Assembly (NCBI RefSeq): GCF_004124325.1
Contig: NZ_QBDT01000001.1
Coordinates: 4,216,001 to 4,280,000 of the forward strand
Length of the DNA stretch: 64,000 nt
Direction of reading: 5' to 3'
Source of the DNA: Streptomyces sp. L2
GTDB lineage: Bacteria; Actinomycetota; Actinomycetes; Streptomycetales; Streptomycetaceae
The translations under genes were made by a program, and so were the position numbers. This document shows positions 31,930 to 42,568 of this stretch, piece after piece. Each line of letters opens with the position of its first letter. Position 1 is the stretch's first letter. Under the pieces are notes generated by a model, which saw only the letters and a program-made list of their open reading frames with translations, had not been told where the DNA came from and made no database searches.

Positions 31930-32803
31930 GGCGGCGGCAACTCCTTGAACGCATGGGCGGCTCCCTATAAAGCCACCCTGAGTGTCTGTCGGCGACCTCA
32001 GGTTACCGAGCGCTCCCTGTGCGGCCGCACCCGACCCTCCCCCAACGCCGGTCACTCCCTCCGGGCGGCGGTACCTGATCCGTGCCGTGGGGGGTCTCGC
32101 CCCCGCCGCCCCTTCCCTTCCCGTCCCTGGGGGCACGCCCCCAGACCCCCTTGCGCAGTTCCCAGCGCCCCTTGTGGGGCGCTGCCCCGCTCGCGCCGTC
32201 TTCGCCTGCGGGTGTGTTGTGGCTGGCCGCGCAGTTCCCCGCGCCCCTGAAGGGGCGAGGATGGCGAGCCCCCGGGCACCTTCGCGCGGTTCCCCGCGCC
32301 CCTGGAGGGGGCCGGGCGGTGCCCGGCGGCTTCACTTCCGTGTTGGTTCCGGATTGGTGGGGTGCTGGTACGGCATTCACATAACGCGCTCGCAAGAGCG
32401 TCGTCCGGATGCGTGCAACGGCCTCGGCGAATTTTCCGTGAAGGAATGCGCGGGCACCCCGGATATTGATCATCGGTCGCCCATCCGGCCCCTCGTGATC
32501 AATTCCGGATTCGTCTCGTATCCGGCTCGGACCACCGAACGGAGTAGCGGAAGTCGTACGCTTGGAACCGGACATATAGGGACGTTCGCCCGCCTGGGAG
32601 CGGTTCCGGAGGCCTGTGACGAGCCTGTTTCACTGTGTCCGGAGAGCCCCTCCGACCTGCGAATACCCGTCCCCGCGCGGCCCCCGCAGCACGTTCCTGT
32701 CGTTGTTGTCAAGCCCCGAGATATGCCCTGACCTGCGAAAACGCCATTCAGAACCGCTGGTTTCCGTGTTACCCTGGATAGCCACGGAAGGGGTACCTGT
32801 CAC
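31930..32803. other. Long intergenic region upstream of carD
   Basis: An 874-bp divergent gap between the lipoprotein and carD, apart from the repeats listed separately. It has several hairpins and an AT-richer part at 32380-32560, including GATATTGATCATCGG, which differs in composition from its surroundings. TTACCCTGGATAGCC lies ~45 bp before the carD start and is a weak -10-like candidate. No open frame looks like a protein. Confidence 0.5.
32141..32313. repeat. Dispersed intergenic repeat, three clustered copies
   Basis: Three related strings: GCGCAGTTCCCAGCGCCCCT (32155), GCGCAGTTCCCCGCGCCCCT (~32229) and GCGCGGTTCCCCGCGCCCCT (~32284), each followed by a complementary AGGGG block that folds back. 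They are the reverse complement of the element at 12299 and 39765. Confidence 0.85.
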
Positions 32804-33286
32804 ATGACGTTCAAGGTTGGCGACACCGTGGTCTATCCCCATCACGGGGCCGCGCTGATCGAGGCCATCGAAACTCGTCAGATCAAAGGCGTGGACAAGA
32901 CCTACTTGGTGCTGAAGGTCGCCCAGGGTGATCTGACGGTGCGCGTGCCGGCGGACAATGCGGAGTTCGTGGGTGTGCGTGATGTGGTCGGTCAGGACGG
33001 ACTCGACCGGGTCTTCGAGGTGCTGCGCGCGCCGTACGCCGAGGAGCCCACGAACTGGTCGCGCCGCTACAAGGCAAACCTGGAGAAGCTCGCCTCCGGC
33101 GATGTCATCAAGGTCGCGGAAGTCGTCCGTGACCTGTGGCGTCGCGAGCGCGAGCGCGGACTCTCCGCCGGTGAGAAGCGCATGCTCGCCAAGGCCCGCC
33201 AGATCCTGGTGAGCGAGCTGGCTCTCGCGGAGAACACCAACGAGGACAAGGCCGAGGCCCTCCTCGACGAGGTGCTCGCCTCCTGA
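32804..33286 (+). CDS. carD: CarD/CdnL family RNA polymerase-binding regulator
   Basis: A 160-residue protein. The N-terminal RNA-polymerase-interacting (RID) domain starts [20 protein letters not shown]. The C-terminal helical DNA-binding domain carries [40 protein letters not shown] and the conserved Trp. It binds the polymerase beta subunit and stabilises open complexes at many promoters, including rRNA. ATG 32804 gives the canonical start. It is followed by ispD-ispF in the gene order usual for actinobacteria. Confidence 0.95.
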   Translation: MTFKVGDTVVYPHHGAALIEAIETRQIKGVDKTYLVLKVAQGDLTVRVPADNAEFVGVRDVVGQDGLDRVFEVLRAPYAEEPTNWSRRYKANLEKLASGDVIKVAEVVRDLWRRERERGLSAGEKRMLAKARQILVSELALAENTNEDKAEALLDEVLAS

Positions 33287-33629
33287 CGCACGGCGGACGG
33301 CGGCCTGGCAGCAGGCAGCAGCCGGTGTGCTCAGCACGCTCAGCACGATGAGAATGCCGCGGTGCCCGATGACACTGACCCTGTCGCCGGGCGCTGCGGC
33401 ATATCCGTCGGCGGACACGTCCGCGGACAGCGCCGGACTCGTACGCGAGCCAGGGCGGACCGTCGTACCGCCTGGCGCACACCTTCGGGAGATTCCCCCG
33501 ATACTTGACGTGCCGGGCCCGGGCAGAGGGCTCGACCAGGGTCACGGAAGGGTCCGGTCAAGGCGTCGCGCCCGGCACTCCTCCAGGCCATACCCACCTG
33601 GGTCGAGCACACAAACCTGACAGGAACCG
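33287..33629. other. carD-ispD intergenic region, nothing distinctive seen
   Basis: 343 bp without a plausible gene. GCAGCAGGCAGCAG and CTCAGCACGCTCAGCACG are short direct repeats near 33305-33350. ispD is probably transcribed from a promoter in this gap, but no consensus elements stand out. Confidence 0.4.
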
Positions 33630-34478
33630 ATGTCTGACGATTCGCGCCCTTCGCCCGCGCAAGCCGGTCCCGCAGCCGGTGAGCACACCCGCTCCGAAGC
33701 CGGTGCGCCCACGCATGCCGAGGCCGGTGCGCCCTCGCACGCCGAGGCCGGTTCGCCCGCCCGCGTCGCCGCCGTGATTCCCGCCGCCGGCCGGGGCGTA
33801 CGCCTCGGGCCGGGCGCCCCCAAGGCGCTCCGCACGCTGAACGGCACCCCCATGCTGATCCACGCGGTCCGCGCCCTCGCCGCTTCCCGGCACGTCACCC
33901 TCGTCATCGTCGTCGCCCCGCCCGACGGCGCCCCCGAGGTCAAGTCCCTGCTCGACGCGCACGCGCTTCCCGAGCGCACGGACTTCCTCGTCGTGCCCGG
34001 CGGCGAGTCCCGCCAGGAATCGGTGAAGCTGGGCCTCGACGCACTGCCCCCCGGCCACGGTGTCGTCCTCGTCCACGACGCGGCCCGCCCCCTCGTCCCC
34101 GTCGACACCGTCGACGCCGTCATCGAGGCCGTCCGCGACGGCGCGCCCGCCGTCGTCCCCGCCCTCCCGCTCGCCGACACCGTCAAGGAAGTCGAGCCGG
34201 CCGCGACTCCCGGCGACCCCGAGCCCGTCGTGGCCACCCCCGAGCGGGCCCGGCTGCGTGCCGTCCAGACACCCCAGGGCTTCGACCGGGACACCCTGGT
34301 CCGCGCCCACGAGACCGTCACCGACGACGTCACCGACGACGCGAGCATGGTCGAACAGCTCGGCCTCCAGGTCGTGACCGTCCCCGGCCACGAAGAGGCC
34401 TTCAAGGTGACCCGCCCCCTCGACCTCGTCCTCGCCGAGGCCGTCCTCGCCCGCCGGAGGCTCAACGATGGCTTCTGA
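33630..34478 (+). CDS. ispD: 2-C-methyl-D-erythritol 4-phosphate cytidylyltransferase
   Basis: A 282-residue protein. The first ~45 residues are a low-complexity extension with an ~11-residue repeat ([20 protein letters not shown]). The catalytic domain begins [20 protein letters not shown], the CTP-binding loop with the catalytic Arg. It continues with [31 protein letters not shown] and a final [17 protein letters not shown]. It converts MEP and CTP to CDP-ME, the third step of the MEP isoprenoid pathway. ATG 33630 with ACAGGAACC upstream supports translation of the extension. It overlaps ispF by 11 bp. Confidence 0.95.
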   Translation: MSDDSRPSPAQAGPAAGEHTRSEAGAPTHAEAGAPSHAEAGSPARVAAVIPAAGRGVRLGPGAPKALRTLNGTPMLIHAVRALAASRHVTLVIVVAPPDGAPEVKSLLDAHALPERTDFLVVPGGESRQESVKLGLDALPPGHGVVLVHDAARPLVPVDTVDAVIEAVRDGAPAVVPALPLADTVKEVEPAATPGDPEPVVATPERARLRAVQTPQGFDRDTLVRAHETVTDDVTDDASMVEQLGLQVVTVPGHEEAFKVTRPLDLVLAEAVLARRRLNDGF

Positions 34479-34986
34479 CAGCACCGCTCCCGCCGCCCCC
34501 GCCCCCGTCGCCCTTCCCCAGGTCGGCATCGGCACCGACATCCACGCCTTCGAGGACGGCCGCGAACTGTGGTGCGCCGGCCTGAAGTGGGAGGGCGAGG
34601 GCACCGGCCTGGCCGGGCACTCCGACGCCGACGTCGTCGCGCACGCCGCCTGCAACGCCCTCTTCTCCGCCGCCGGACTCGGCGACCTCGGACAGCACTT
34701 CGGCACCGGCCGCCCCGAGTGGTCCGGCGCCTCCGGGGTCACCCTGCTCACCGAGGCCGCCCGGATCGTGCGCGAGGCCGGGTTCGTCATCGGCAACGTC
34801 GCCGTCCAGGTCGTCGGCCCCCGCCCGAAGATCGGCAAGCGGCGCGAGGAGGCGCAGAAGATCCTCTCCGAGGCGGCCGGCGCCCCCGTGTCCGTCTCCG
34901 GTGCCACCACCGACGGACTCGGATTCCCCGGCCGGGGCGAAGGCCTGATGGCCGTCGCCACCGCCCTGGTCGCCCGCGCGGGCTGA
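34468..34986 (+). CDS. ispF: 2-C-methyl-D-erythritol 2,4-cyclodiphosphate synthase
   Basis: A 172-residue enzyme. The metal ligands are Asp24 and His26 in [10 protein letters not shown] and His59 in [17 protein letters not shown]; the C-terminal [20 protein letters not shown] binds the cytidyl group. It cyclises CDP-ME-2-phosphate to MEcPP, the fifth step of the MEP pathway, as a trimer. It starts within the end of ispD (11-bp overlap), which suggests coupled translation. About 15 residues longer at the N-terminus than E. coli IspF, all polar or Ala/Pro. Confidence 0.95.
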   Translation: MASDSTAPAAPAPVALPQVGIGTDIHAFEDGRELWCAGLKWEGEGTGLAGHSDADVVAHAACNALFSAAGLGDLGQHFGTGRPEWSGASGVTLLTEAARIVREAGFVIGNVAVQVVGPRPKIGKRREEAQKILSEAAGAPVSVSGATTDGLGFPGRGEGLMAVATALVARAG

Positions 34987-35013
34987 GAAGGCGCGGGCTG
35001 AGAAGAGGAAGAG

Positions 35014-35058
35014 CCGAGAAGCGGACCCACCGGTCCGAGAAGCGGACCCCGCCGGTCC
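35014..35058. repeat. Short direct repeat between ispF and cysS
   Basis: CCGAGAAGCGGACCCACCGG at 35014 is repeated from 35035 with one inserted base. It is within the 152-bp gap before cysS; each copy contains a small CCGG..CCGG fold. Role unknown. Confidence 0.7.
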
Positions 35059-35138
35059 GGGAGACGGGACGAGAAACGCCGCCGGGGAACTCGTACGACC
35101 GGTGCGATCCACTGCCCCCGGCCCACTACCCTGGACTG

Positions 35139-36539
35139 GTGACTATTCGCCTGTACGACACCAGCGCCCGGCAGATCCGTGACTTCACCCCGCTCAAGCC
35201 GGGCTGCGTCTCGATCTACCTGTGTGGCGCCACCGTGCAGGCCGCACCGCACATCGGGCACATCCGCTCGGGCCTCAACTTCGACATCATGCGCCGCTGG
35301 TTCGCCCACCGCGGCTACGAGGTGACCTTCGTCCGGAACGTCACCGACATCGACGACAAGATCATCGCCAAGGCGGCCGACCAGGGCCGCCCCTGGTGGT
35401 CGCTCGGCTACGAGAACGAGCGCGCCTTCGACGCCGGCTACACGGCACTCGGCTGCCTGCCGCCGACGTACGAGCCCCGCGCCACCGGCCACGTGCCGGA
35501 GATGATCGAGATGATGCGGGGCCTCATCGAGCGCGGGCACGCCTACGCGGCCGACGGCAACGTCTACTTCGACGTACGCTCCCTGCCCGGCTACCTCGAA
35601 CTGTCCCGGCAGGAGCTGGACAACCTGCTCCAGCCGTCCGGCGAGAACGAGACCGGCAAGCGGGACCCGCGCGACTTCGCCATGTGGAAGGCCGCCAAGC
35701 CCGGCGAGCCCACCTGGCCGACCCCGTGGGGCCCCGGCCGCCCCGGCTGGCACCTGGAGTGCTCGGCGATGGCCCACAAGTACCTGGGCACCGCCTTCGA
35801 CATCCACGGCGGCGGCATCGACCTGATCTTCCCGCACCACGAGAACGAGATCGCCCAGGCCAAGGCCTACGGCGACGAGTTCGCCCGGTACTGGGTGCAC
35901 AACGCCTGGGTCACCCTGACCGGCGAGAAGATGTCGAAGTCGCTCGGCAACAGCGTCCTCGTCTCCGAGATGGTCAAGACGTGGCGCCCCATCGTGCTCC
36001 GCTACTACCTCGGCACCCCGCACTACCGCTCGATGATCGAGTACAGCGAGGAGGCGCTGCGCGAGGCCGAGTCGGCGTTCGCGCGGATCGAGGGCTTCAT
36101 CCAGCGCGTCATCGAGAAGGCCGGGGGAGTGGTCGAACCGGCCGCCGACGTACCGCCCGCCTTCGCCGAGGCGATGGACGACGACCTGGGCGTCCCGCAG
36201 GCGCTCGCCGTCATCCACACCACCGTCCGGCAGGGCAACAGCGCGCTGGCCGCCGACGACAAGGAAGCCGCCGTCGAACGGCTCGCGGAGGTCCGGGCCA
36301 TGCTCGGCGTCCTCGGCCTCGACCCGCTAGACCCGCACTGGGCCGGCGAGACCGACCGGGGGGAAGACCTCCACGGTGTGGTCGACAGCCTCGTACGCCT
36401 CGTCCTCGACCAGCGCGAGTCCGCCCGCGCCCGCAAGGACTGGGCCACCGCGGACGCCATCCGTGACCAGCTGAACCAGTCCGGCCTCCTCATCGAGGAC
36501 GGCCCCCAGGGCCCCCGCTGGACCCTCGGCCCGCGCTAG
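35139..36539 (+). CDS. cysS: Cysteinyl-tRNA synthetase
   Basis: A 466-residue class I synthetase. HIGH-type motif at residues 38-41 ([12 protein letters not shown]) and KMSKS at 264-268 ([10 protein letters not shown]). Zinc ligands are Cys29 (YLCGATV), Cys208 (HLECSAM) and His/Glu of [10 protein letters not shown]. It charges tRNA-Cys in the cytoplasm. It starts at GTG 35139, with TACCCTGGACTG upstream but no strong ribosome-binding site. MshC is a paralogue in mycothiol makers, but the length and the KMSKS here fit CysS proper. Downstream is rlmB, as in many actinobacteria. Confidence 0.95.
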   Translation: MTIRLYDTSARQIRDFTPLKPGCVSIYLCGATVQAAPHIGHIRSGLNFDIMRRWFAHRGYEVTFVRNVTDIDDKIIAKAADQGRPWWSLGYENERAFDAGYTALGCLPPTYEPRATGHVPEMIEMMRGLIERGHAYAADGNVYFDVRSLPGYLELSRQELDNLLQPSGENETGKRDPRDFAMWKAAKPGEPTWPTPWGPGRPGWHLECSAMAHKYLGTAFDIHGGGIDLIFPHHENEIAQAKAYGDEFARYWVHNAWVTLTGEKMSKSLGNSVLVSEMVKTWRPIVLRYYLGTPHYRSMIEYSEEALREAESAFARIEGFIQRVIEKAGGVVEPAADVPPAFAEAMDDDLGVPQALAVIHTTVRQGNSALAADDKEAAVERLAEVRAMLGVLGLDPLDPHWAGETDRGEDLHGVVDSLVRLVLDQRESARARKDWATADAIRDQLNQSGLLIEDGPQGPRWTLGPR

Positions 36540-36613
36540 CCCGCCGCCGTCCTCCACCATCCGCAACCTTGATCGATTGTGCCGCCCGGCCCCCCGGGCG
36601 GCACACTGCATAC

Positions 36614-36697
36614 ACGCACGTACGACAATCGCGTACGGCAACCCGTACACCCCGTACACCGCGTACGCCCACCGCGTACGGCACCCCACGACAGACA
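36614..36697. repeat. GTAC-rich degenerate repeats upstream of rlmB
   Basis: CGTACG-containing blocks recur: ATCGCGTACGGCAACCCGTA, then CACCCCGTACACCGCGTACG, then CCCACCGCGTACGGCACCCC. CGCGTACGGCA occurs twice (near 36630 and 36675). It lies in the 166-bp gap between cysS and rlmB. Confidence 0.65.
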
Positions 36698-36705
36698 GGT
36701 AGGTC

Positions 36706-37647
36706 ATGGCCGCGAACAACCGCCGCATGTCCGGCAAGAAGGGCGCGCAGGTCGGCAGTGGCGGCCAGCGGCGCAAGGGCCTGGAAGGCCGGGGCCCGAC
36801 CCCGCCGGCCGAGATGCGCAAGGGCCACAAGAAGAACCGCGTCGCCAACGCCAAGGCCAAGCAGAGCGCCCGCCGTCCCGCGCCCCGCGGCCGCGGCGGC
36901 AGGTCGGCGTCCGAACTCGTCGTCGGCCGCAACCCCGTCGTCGAGGCGCTGCGCGAGGGCGTGCCCGCGTCCACGCTCTACGTCCAGCAGTTCATCGACA
37001 ACGACGAGCGCGTCCGCGAGGCCCTCCAGCTCGCCGCCGAGCGCGGTGGCATCAACCTCATGGAGGCCCCGCGCCCCGAGCTGGACCGCATGACCAACGG
37101 GCTCAACCACCAGGGCCTGGTCCTCCAGGTCCCGCCGTACGAGTACGCGCACCCGGAGGACCTCACCGAGGCGGCCTACGACGAGAGCGCCGACCCGCTG
37201 ATCGTCGCCCTCGACGGTGTCACCGACCCGCGCAACCTCGGCGCGGTCGTCCGCTCGGTCTCGGCCTTCGGCGGCCACGGCGTCGTCGTCCCCGAGCGCC
37301 GCTCGGCCGGCATGACCGCCGGTGCCTGGAAGACCTCCGCCGGTACGGCGGCCCGTACGCCGGTCGCGCGCGCCACCAACCTGACCCGGACCCTGGAGTC
37401 GTACCAGAAGGCCGGTCTCACGGTCGTCGGCCTCGCCGCCGACGGCGAGCTGGAACTCGGCGACCTGGAGGCGCTGGCCGGACCGGTCGTCATCGTCGTC
37501 GGCAGCGAGGGCAAGGGTCTGTCCCGCCTGGTCGGCGAGACCTGCGACCACCGTGTCCGCATCCCGATGCCGGGCGGCGCCGAGTCCCTCAACGCGGGCG
37601 TCGCGGCGGGCATCGTGCTCTACGAAGCGGCCCGCAGGCGGGGCTGA
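36706..37647 (+). CDS. rlmB: 23S rRNA 2'-O-methyltransferase RlmB (TrmH/SpoU family)
   Basis: A 313-residue SpoU-type enzyme. After a Lys/Arg-rich N-terminal extension (~55 residues, [20 protein letters not shown]) comes the substrate-binding domain ([20 protein letters not shown]) and the trefoil-knot SPOUT domain. Motif 1 is [20 protein letters not shown], motif 2 [20 protein letters not shown], and motif 3 [20 protein letters not shown]. It methylates the ribose of G2251-equivalent 23S rRNA. ATG 36706 follows GACAGGTAGGTC. The basic extension is common in actinobacterial members. Confidence 0.92.
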   Translation: MAANNRRMSGKKGAQVGSGGQRRKGLEGRGPTPPAEMRKGHKKNRVANAKAKQSARRPAPRGRGGRSASELVVGRNPVVEALREGVPASTLYVQQFIDNDERVREALQLAAERGGINLMEAPRPELDRMTNGLNHQGLVLQVPPYEYAHPEDLTEAAYDESADPLIVALDGVTDPRNLGAVVRSVSAFGGHGVVVPERRSAGMTAGAWKTSAGTAARTPVARATNLTRTLESYQKAGLTVVGLAADGELELGDLEALAGPVVIVVGSEGKGLSRLVGETCDHRVRIPMPGGAESLNAGVAAGIVLYEAARRRG

Positions 37648-37786
37648 ACACCTGTCCGTCGGTTCACCCGCCCGGGGGAATTCCGGGGGCCATACGGCGT
37701 CCATCCGGGCCTCCGGGCGGGTTTGACGGGGTCCGGACACATCCGGGCGGTCAAGACAGTGTCCTAACACCACGTCACTCGGTTAG

Positions 37787-39472
37787 ATGAGTGTGGACAC
37801 CAGAACACCCCGCACACCCACGGGGGACCGCTCGGGATTCCAGTCCGGTCCCGACGAAGCTCCCGCGCTGAGCATGGTGAAGGTGCCGAGCGATCCGGCG
37901 CAGGTCATCGTCAATCACGCCAGCTTCCGCGTGCAGTTGGGCGCGTCGGCGAAGCGCGGCCAGTCCCCGCGGATCGCCCGCCACCTCAGCGCCACCCCGA
38001 CCACCGCCCGCATGCCCGCCGGCGGCACCGCGGGCCACGCGGGCGCCGCCGCCGGCCGCCGCCGGCCCGTCGTCTGGAGCGGCAAGTCCGCGCCCGACGA
38101 CACCGGCGCCCACCGCCTCCTCCAGGCCGTCCGGGGCAGCAGCGTCCGGCACGCCGACGAACCCCTCACCGAGCCCGGTGCCACGCAGGTCATCCCACGC
38201 GTCACCCCCGGCTACGCCGGCACCGGCGGCTACGCCGAGACGTACGACGCCCTCGACCAGACCGTCGAGTCCCCCGTCGTCGGCCACCAGCGCACGTCCC
38301 CCGACGACGGCACGCGCCTGCTGCCCCACATGCGCCAGGCGGTCAGCGCCTACGACGAACCGGCCTACGCCGAACCGGGTTACGCGGACGCCGGCTACGA
38401 GGACGACCAGCAGGACGCCGACGACGACTACGCGCGCCCCTCCAAGCGGCACGGCGACGACCCCGCCCGGCACGCGTACTACCCGGGCCGCCGCATGAAC
38501 CTCGGCGTCGTCCTGCTCCCGTTGCGCATCTTCCTCGGCTTCATCTCCATCTACGCCGGCATGGGCAAGCTGTGCGACCCCGTCTACTTCGACGGCGGCA
38601 AGCGCGGCTCCATGGTCAAGTGGCTCAACACCCTGCATCCGTGGGAAGTCGCCGAGCCGCTGCGCCAGTTCGCCCTGCACCACCCGGTCGGCTCCGGCCT
38701 GGTCATCGCCTTCGCCCAGGTCGTCGTCGGTGTCCTGACCATCCTCGGCTGCTGGCAGCGCGTGGCGGCCGTCCTCGGCGGGCTGCTCTCCGCCGCGCTG
38801 ATCGTCACCGTCAGCTGGAAGACCGTCCCGGCGTACGACGCGCCCGACATCATCTACCTGGCCGCCTGGTCCCCGCTGATCATCGCCGGCGCCCCCGTCT
38901 ACTCCATCGACGGGCGCCTCGCGGGCGGTGCCTGGCGCACGCTCGGGCCCCGCGCCGACATCTGGGACCTGCGCCGGTACGTCCTGCGGCGCGGCGCCCT
39001 CGTCACCGTCGTCACGGTCGGGCTCACCCTGCTGGTCGGCTCCCTGCTGGGCAGCGCGGTCCGCGACTCCGGGCGTGTGGTCGTGCCCGGTCCCGGCGAG
39101 GCGCCCCGCAACAACCTCCCGGGTTCGCCGCTGCCCGGTGACTCCGCCACCACCCCGCGCAAGAAGACGGCGCCGTCCACGACGCCGTCCCACGGCGCCA
39201 CGACCGGCGCGAGCCCCTCCGGGGCGGCCACGACGCCGGGTACGGCCCGCAGCACGGGCGGTACGACGACCACGCCCAGCTCGACCCAGGGCACGACCGG
39301 CCGCACCCCGCCCCGCCGCTCCTCCCCGACGGGCGGCGCCCCCAGCACCACGGCCGGCCCCACCAGCACCGGTTCCTCCGGAGGCAGCAGCACGTCCACA
39401 GGCGGCACGGGCACCTCCGGCGGCAACACCTCCACCGGCCAGCCGGGCCTGGTAGGCGGCCTCCTCGGCTGA
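37787..39472 (+). CDS. DoxX family membrane protein with long N- and C-terminal extensions
   Basis: A 561-residue protein. Residues 1-~230 are soluble and low-complexity (Pro, Asp, Tyr repeats such as YDEPAYAEPGYADAGYEDDQ). The DoxX domain (about 235-420) has four or five hydrophobic segments: LGVVLLPLRIFLGFISIYAG, GLVIAFAQVVVGVLTILGCW, VAAVLGGLLSAALIVTVSW and LVTVVTVGLTLLVGSLLGSA. The C-terminal ~130 residues are a Ser/Thr/Pro/Gly tail. DoxX proteins take part in redox or thiosulfate/quinone chemistry, but the role here is unknown. It is a ~561-residue form of a ~150-residue family. ATG 37787. Confidence 0.82.
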   Translation: MSVDTRTPRTPTGDRSGFQSGPDEAPALSMVKVPSDPAQVIVNHASFRVQLGASAKRGQSPRIARHLSATPTTARMPAGGTAGHAGAAAGRRRPVVWSGKSAPDDTGAHRLLQAVRGSSVRHADEPLTEPGATQVIPRVTPGYAGTGGYAETYDALDQTVESPVVGHQRTSPDDGTRLLPHMRQAVSAYDEPAYAEPGYADAGYEDDQQDADDDYARPSKRHGDDPARHAYYPGRRMNLGVVLLPLRIFLGFISIYAGMGKLCDPVYFDGGKRGSMVKWLNTLHPWEVAEPLRQFALHHPVGSGLVIAFAQVVVGVLTILGCWQRVAAVLGGLLSAALIVTVSWKTVPAYDAPDIIYLAAWSPLIIAGAPVYSIDGRLAGGAWRTLGPRADIWDLRRYVLRRGALVTVVTVGLTLLVGSLLGSAVRDSGRVVVPGPGEAPRNNLPGSPLPGDSATTPRKKTAPSTTPSHGATTGASPSGAATTPGTARSTGGTTTTPSSTQGTTGRTPPRRSSPTGGAPSTTAGPTSTGSSGGSSTSTGGTGTSGGNTSTGQPGLVGGLLG

Positions 39473-39485
39473 AACCCCGGCAGGC

Positions 39486-39521
39486 GAAGGGCCCCGCACC
39501 TTTTACGGTGCGGGGCCCTTC
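39486..39521 (+). terminator. Terminator after the DoxX gene
   Basis: GAAGGGCCCCGCACC and its exact complement GGTGCGGGGCCCTTC flank a TTTTAC loop, 13 bp after the stop. Confidence 0.9.
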
Positions 39522-39564
39522 ACGCACCCCCCCGGCGGGGTTCCACTCACCCGCGCCCCCAAGG

Positions 39565-39855
39565 CACCCCCGCGCCCACCCGTGCCGCCCTGCGCCCCGC
39601 CTGCCCGCGGCTGAGGGGGAGATGCGCGCGGGCGAGCGGGAGGGCTCGGCGCGTGGTTGGGCGGGGGGACGTGGGAGGCTGGCGCGTGGCTGGGCGGGGC
39701 AGGCCGGTGCGTCGCGCGCAGGAGGGCGGTGCCGATCCGGCACACGGCAAGTGCCCCCACCCAGGGGCGCGGGGAACCGCGCGACAGGCCACGACGCACC
39801 GGCACCCGGGTCTCAGGGGCGCGGGGAACTGCGCGACAGGCCACGACGTGCCCGC
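39565..39855. repeat. Cluster of dispersed intergenic repeats
   Basis: Contains ACCCGTGCCGCCCTGCGCCC (39578), also found in variant form at 44469. It also has two tandem copies of the hairpin element GGGGCGCGGGGAAC-(C/T)-GCGCGACAGGCCACGACG at ~39765 and ~39817, matching 12299 and the complement at 32141. It fills the convergent gap after the DoxX terminator; no gene is visible in 39522-39893. Confidence 0.85.
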
Positions 39856-39893
39856 ACTTGGCAGCGCAGCCCTACCCCGCACCCGCGGAACTG

Positions 39894-40625
39894 TCAGCGA
39901 CGCCCCGTGGACAGTTCCTTCGCCGCCTCCGTCAGATCCTTCGCCGTGTCGATGGCTCGCCAGTACGACCCCTGCGGAATCGGGAACCCGGCGAGTTGCC
40001 GCTCGCGGGCCAGCCGGGGGAACGTGGTCCGCTCGTGGTCCCCCCGCTCCGGCAGCATCCCGGCGAACTCGGCGGAGAACACGTACACACCCGCGTTGAT
40101 CTCGAACGTGGACGGCGGCGCCTCGATGAAGTCGGTGATGTGCCCGAACCCGTCCGTCTGCACGGCCCCCCAGGGAATCCGCGGACGGGCCAGCGCGAGC
40201 GTCGCGACGGCGTCCCGCTCGGTATGGAAGTCGGCCATGTCCCGCAGCGAGAACCGGGTCCAGATATCGCCGTTCGTGGCGTACCAGGGCTGCTCGGGCC
40301 GGGGCAGGTGCGCGGCGGCGTACTTCAGACCGCCACCGCGGCCCAGCGGCTCGGTCTCCACGACGGTCGTGACCGAGACGGGCAGCTCCGCTGAGTCCAG
40401 CCACTTCTGCAGGACCTCGGCGAGGTGGCCGCAGGAGACCACCACGTCCGTCACGCCCTCCTCGGCGAGCCAGACGAGCTGATGGCCGATGATCGGGGTG
40501 CCCGTGCCGGGGATCTCGACCATCGGCTTGGGCCGGTCGTCGGTGTACGGACGAAGCCGTGAGCCCTGGCCACCGGCCAGGACCACGGCTTGAGTGGGGC
40601 GCGACGCGGCGTTCGGATGGGTCAT
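39894..40625 (-). CDS. Nucleotidyltransferase (sugar-1-phosphate NTP transferase family)
   Basis: A 243-residue Rossmann-like NTP_transferase. TQAVVLAGGQGSRLRPYTDD has the GGxGxRL nucleotide-binding loop and RPKPM the sugar-phosphate contact. ATNGDIWTRF supplies the metal-binding Asp, and later FEINAGVYVFSAEFAGML. It should form an NDP-sugar from a sugar-1-phosphate and NTP (mannose-1-phosphate guanylyltransferase-like). The nucleotide and sugar are not resolved. ATG 40625 is used; a GTG at 40634 would add three residues. Minus strand, downstream of the small exported protein gene. Confidence 0.85.
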   Translation of the reverse strand: MTHPNAASRPTQAVVLAGGQGSRLRPYTDDRPKPMVEIPGTGTPIIGHQLVWLAEEGVTDVVVSCGHLAEVLQKWLDSAELPVSVTTVVETEPLGRGGGLKYAAAHLPRPEQPWYATNGDIWTRFSLRDMADFHTERDAVATLALARPRIPWGAVQTDGFGHITDFIEAPPSTFEINAGVYVFSAEFAGMLPERGDHERTTFPRLARERQLAGFPIPQGSYWRAIDTAKDLTEAAKELSTGRR

Positions 40626-40710
40626 GGACCGCACTGTACGTGGCGCCCCGCACGCTCCGGCCGCCGGCGGCGTCCTCTTAAGGAGCCGTTACCGACTTCC
40701 GAACGCGGTT

Positions 40711-41172
40711 TCAGCTGTGCGCGGCCAGCACCCCGGACGCGAACGACGTGTCGCACACCGGGCGGGCGTAGGACTGGGCCCGCGAGGCGCCGTAGATCCG
40801 CACCGCGGCCTTGCCCAGCGAGCGGGCGATCGACGAGCAGTGCTTCGCGAGACCCGGGTGCCCGTTGACGGCCTGCTGGAGGTGGGTCAGGACCACTCCC
40901 GGGTTCTTGTCCTGCAGCTCGGTCATCAGCCGGTCGCGCAGCACGTCCTGCGCGGGGCGGGACACCGTGTGCGAGGGGACCTCCGCCGAGGAGACGTCCG
41001 AGGCGGTCAGCACCGAGCTGCCGGGGCTCCCCGTCCAGTTGACCCGCGTGACGGCGAGGGTCCCGGAGAGCACCAGGACGACGGGCAGTACGAAGGCGAG
41101 AGTGCGGCCGATCCGGCGGGCAGGGCCGCCCCGGTGGCCACGTCGCGTCTGAAGGGTGGTGGAGTGCTTCAC
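40711..41172 (-). CDS. Exported or membrane-anchored small protein, function unknown
   Basis: A 153-residue protein from GTG 41172. It has a basic N-terminus with a single transmembrane segment or uncleaved signal (RRIGRTLAFVLPVVLVLSGT), then an extracellular helical domain (DRLMTELQDKNPGVVLTHLQ, KHCSSIARSLGKAAVRIYGA) with two cysteines, Cys in KHCSS and ARPVCDTSF, that could form a disulfide. No family is recognised. It is between msiK and the nucleotidyltransferase gene, as I recall for related genomes. Confidence 0.7.
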   Translation of the reverse strand: MKHSTTLQTRRGHRGGPARRIGRTLAFVLPVVLVLSGTLAVTRVNWTGSPGSSVLTASDVSSAEVPSHTVSRPAQDVLRDRLMTELQDKNPGVVLTHLQQAVNGHPGLAKHCSSIARSLGKAAVRIYGASRAQSYARPVCDTSFASGVLAAHS

Positions 41173-41315
41173 GCACGGGAGCGTAGCGCGTGGTAATGAT
41201 TTGGCGACATTTGGTCACCGGTTCGGGGGACGAAGTGGTGCCCTTTTGGTGATGACGAGTTGACGCACGCTGCTCGAAATACACCCGCTTGCCGGGGTAT
41301 TCACGCGTAACGCGG

Positions 41316-41344
41316 AGGGCCCCGCAGCGAACTGCGGGGCCCTT
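41316..41344 (-). terminator. msiK terminator
   Basis: AGGGCCCCGCAG pairs exactly with CTGCGGGGCCCT over a CGAA loop, 88 bp past the msiK stop on the minus strand. Confidence 0.8.
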
Positions 41345-41431
41345 GACGTCAACCTGGGCGTTTTCACCCGAGACGAGGGTTTCGCTCGACGGTGTCAGCC
41401 GAGGGTGGGACAGCCGTCAGACGGAGAGCCG

Positions 41432-42568
<1,137 letters not shown>

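Noticed and set aside
32003..32575. Minus-strand 190-codon frame upstream of carD
   Set aside because: Overlaps three copies of the dispersed hairpin element and has no protein-like features.
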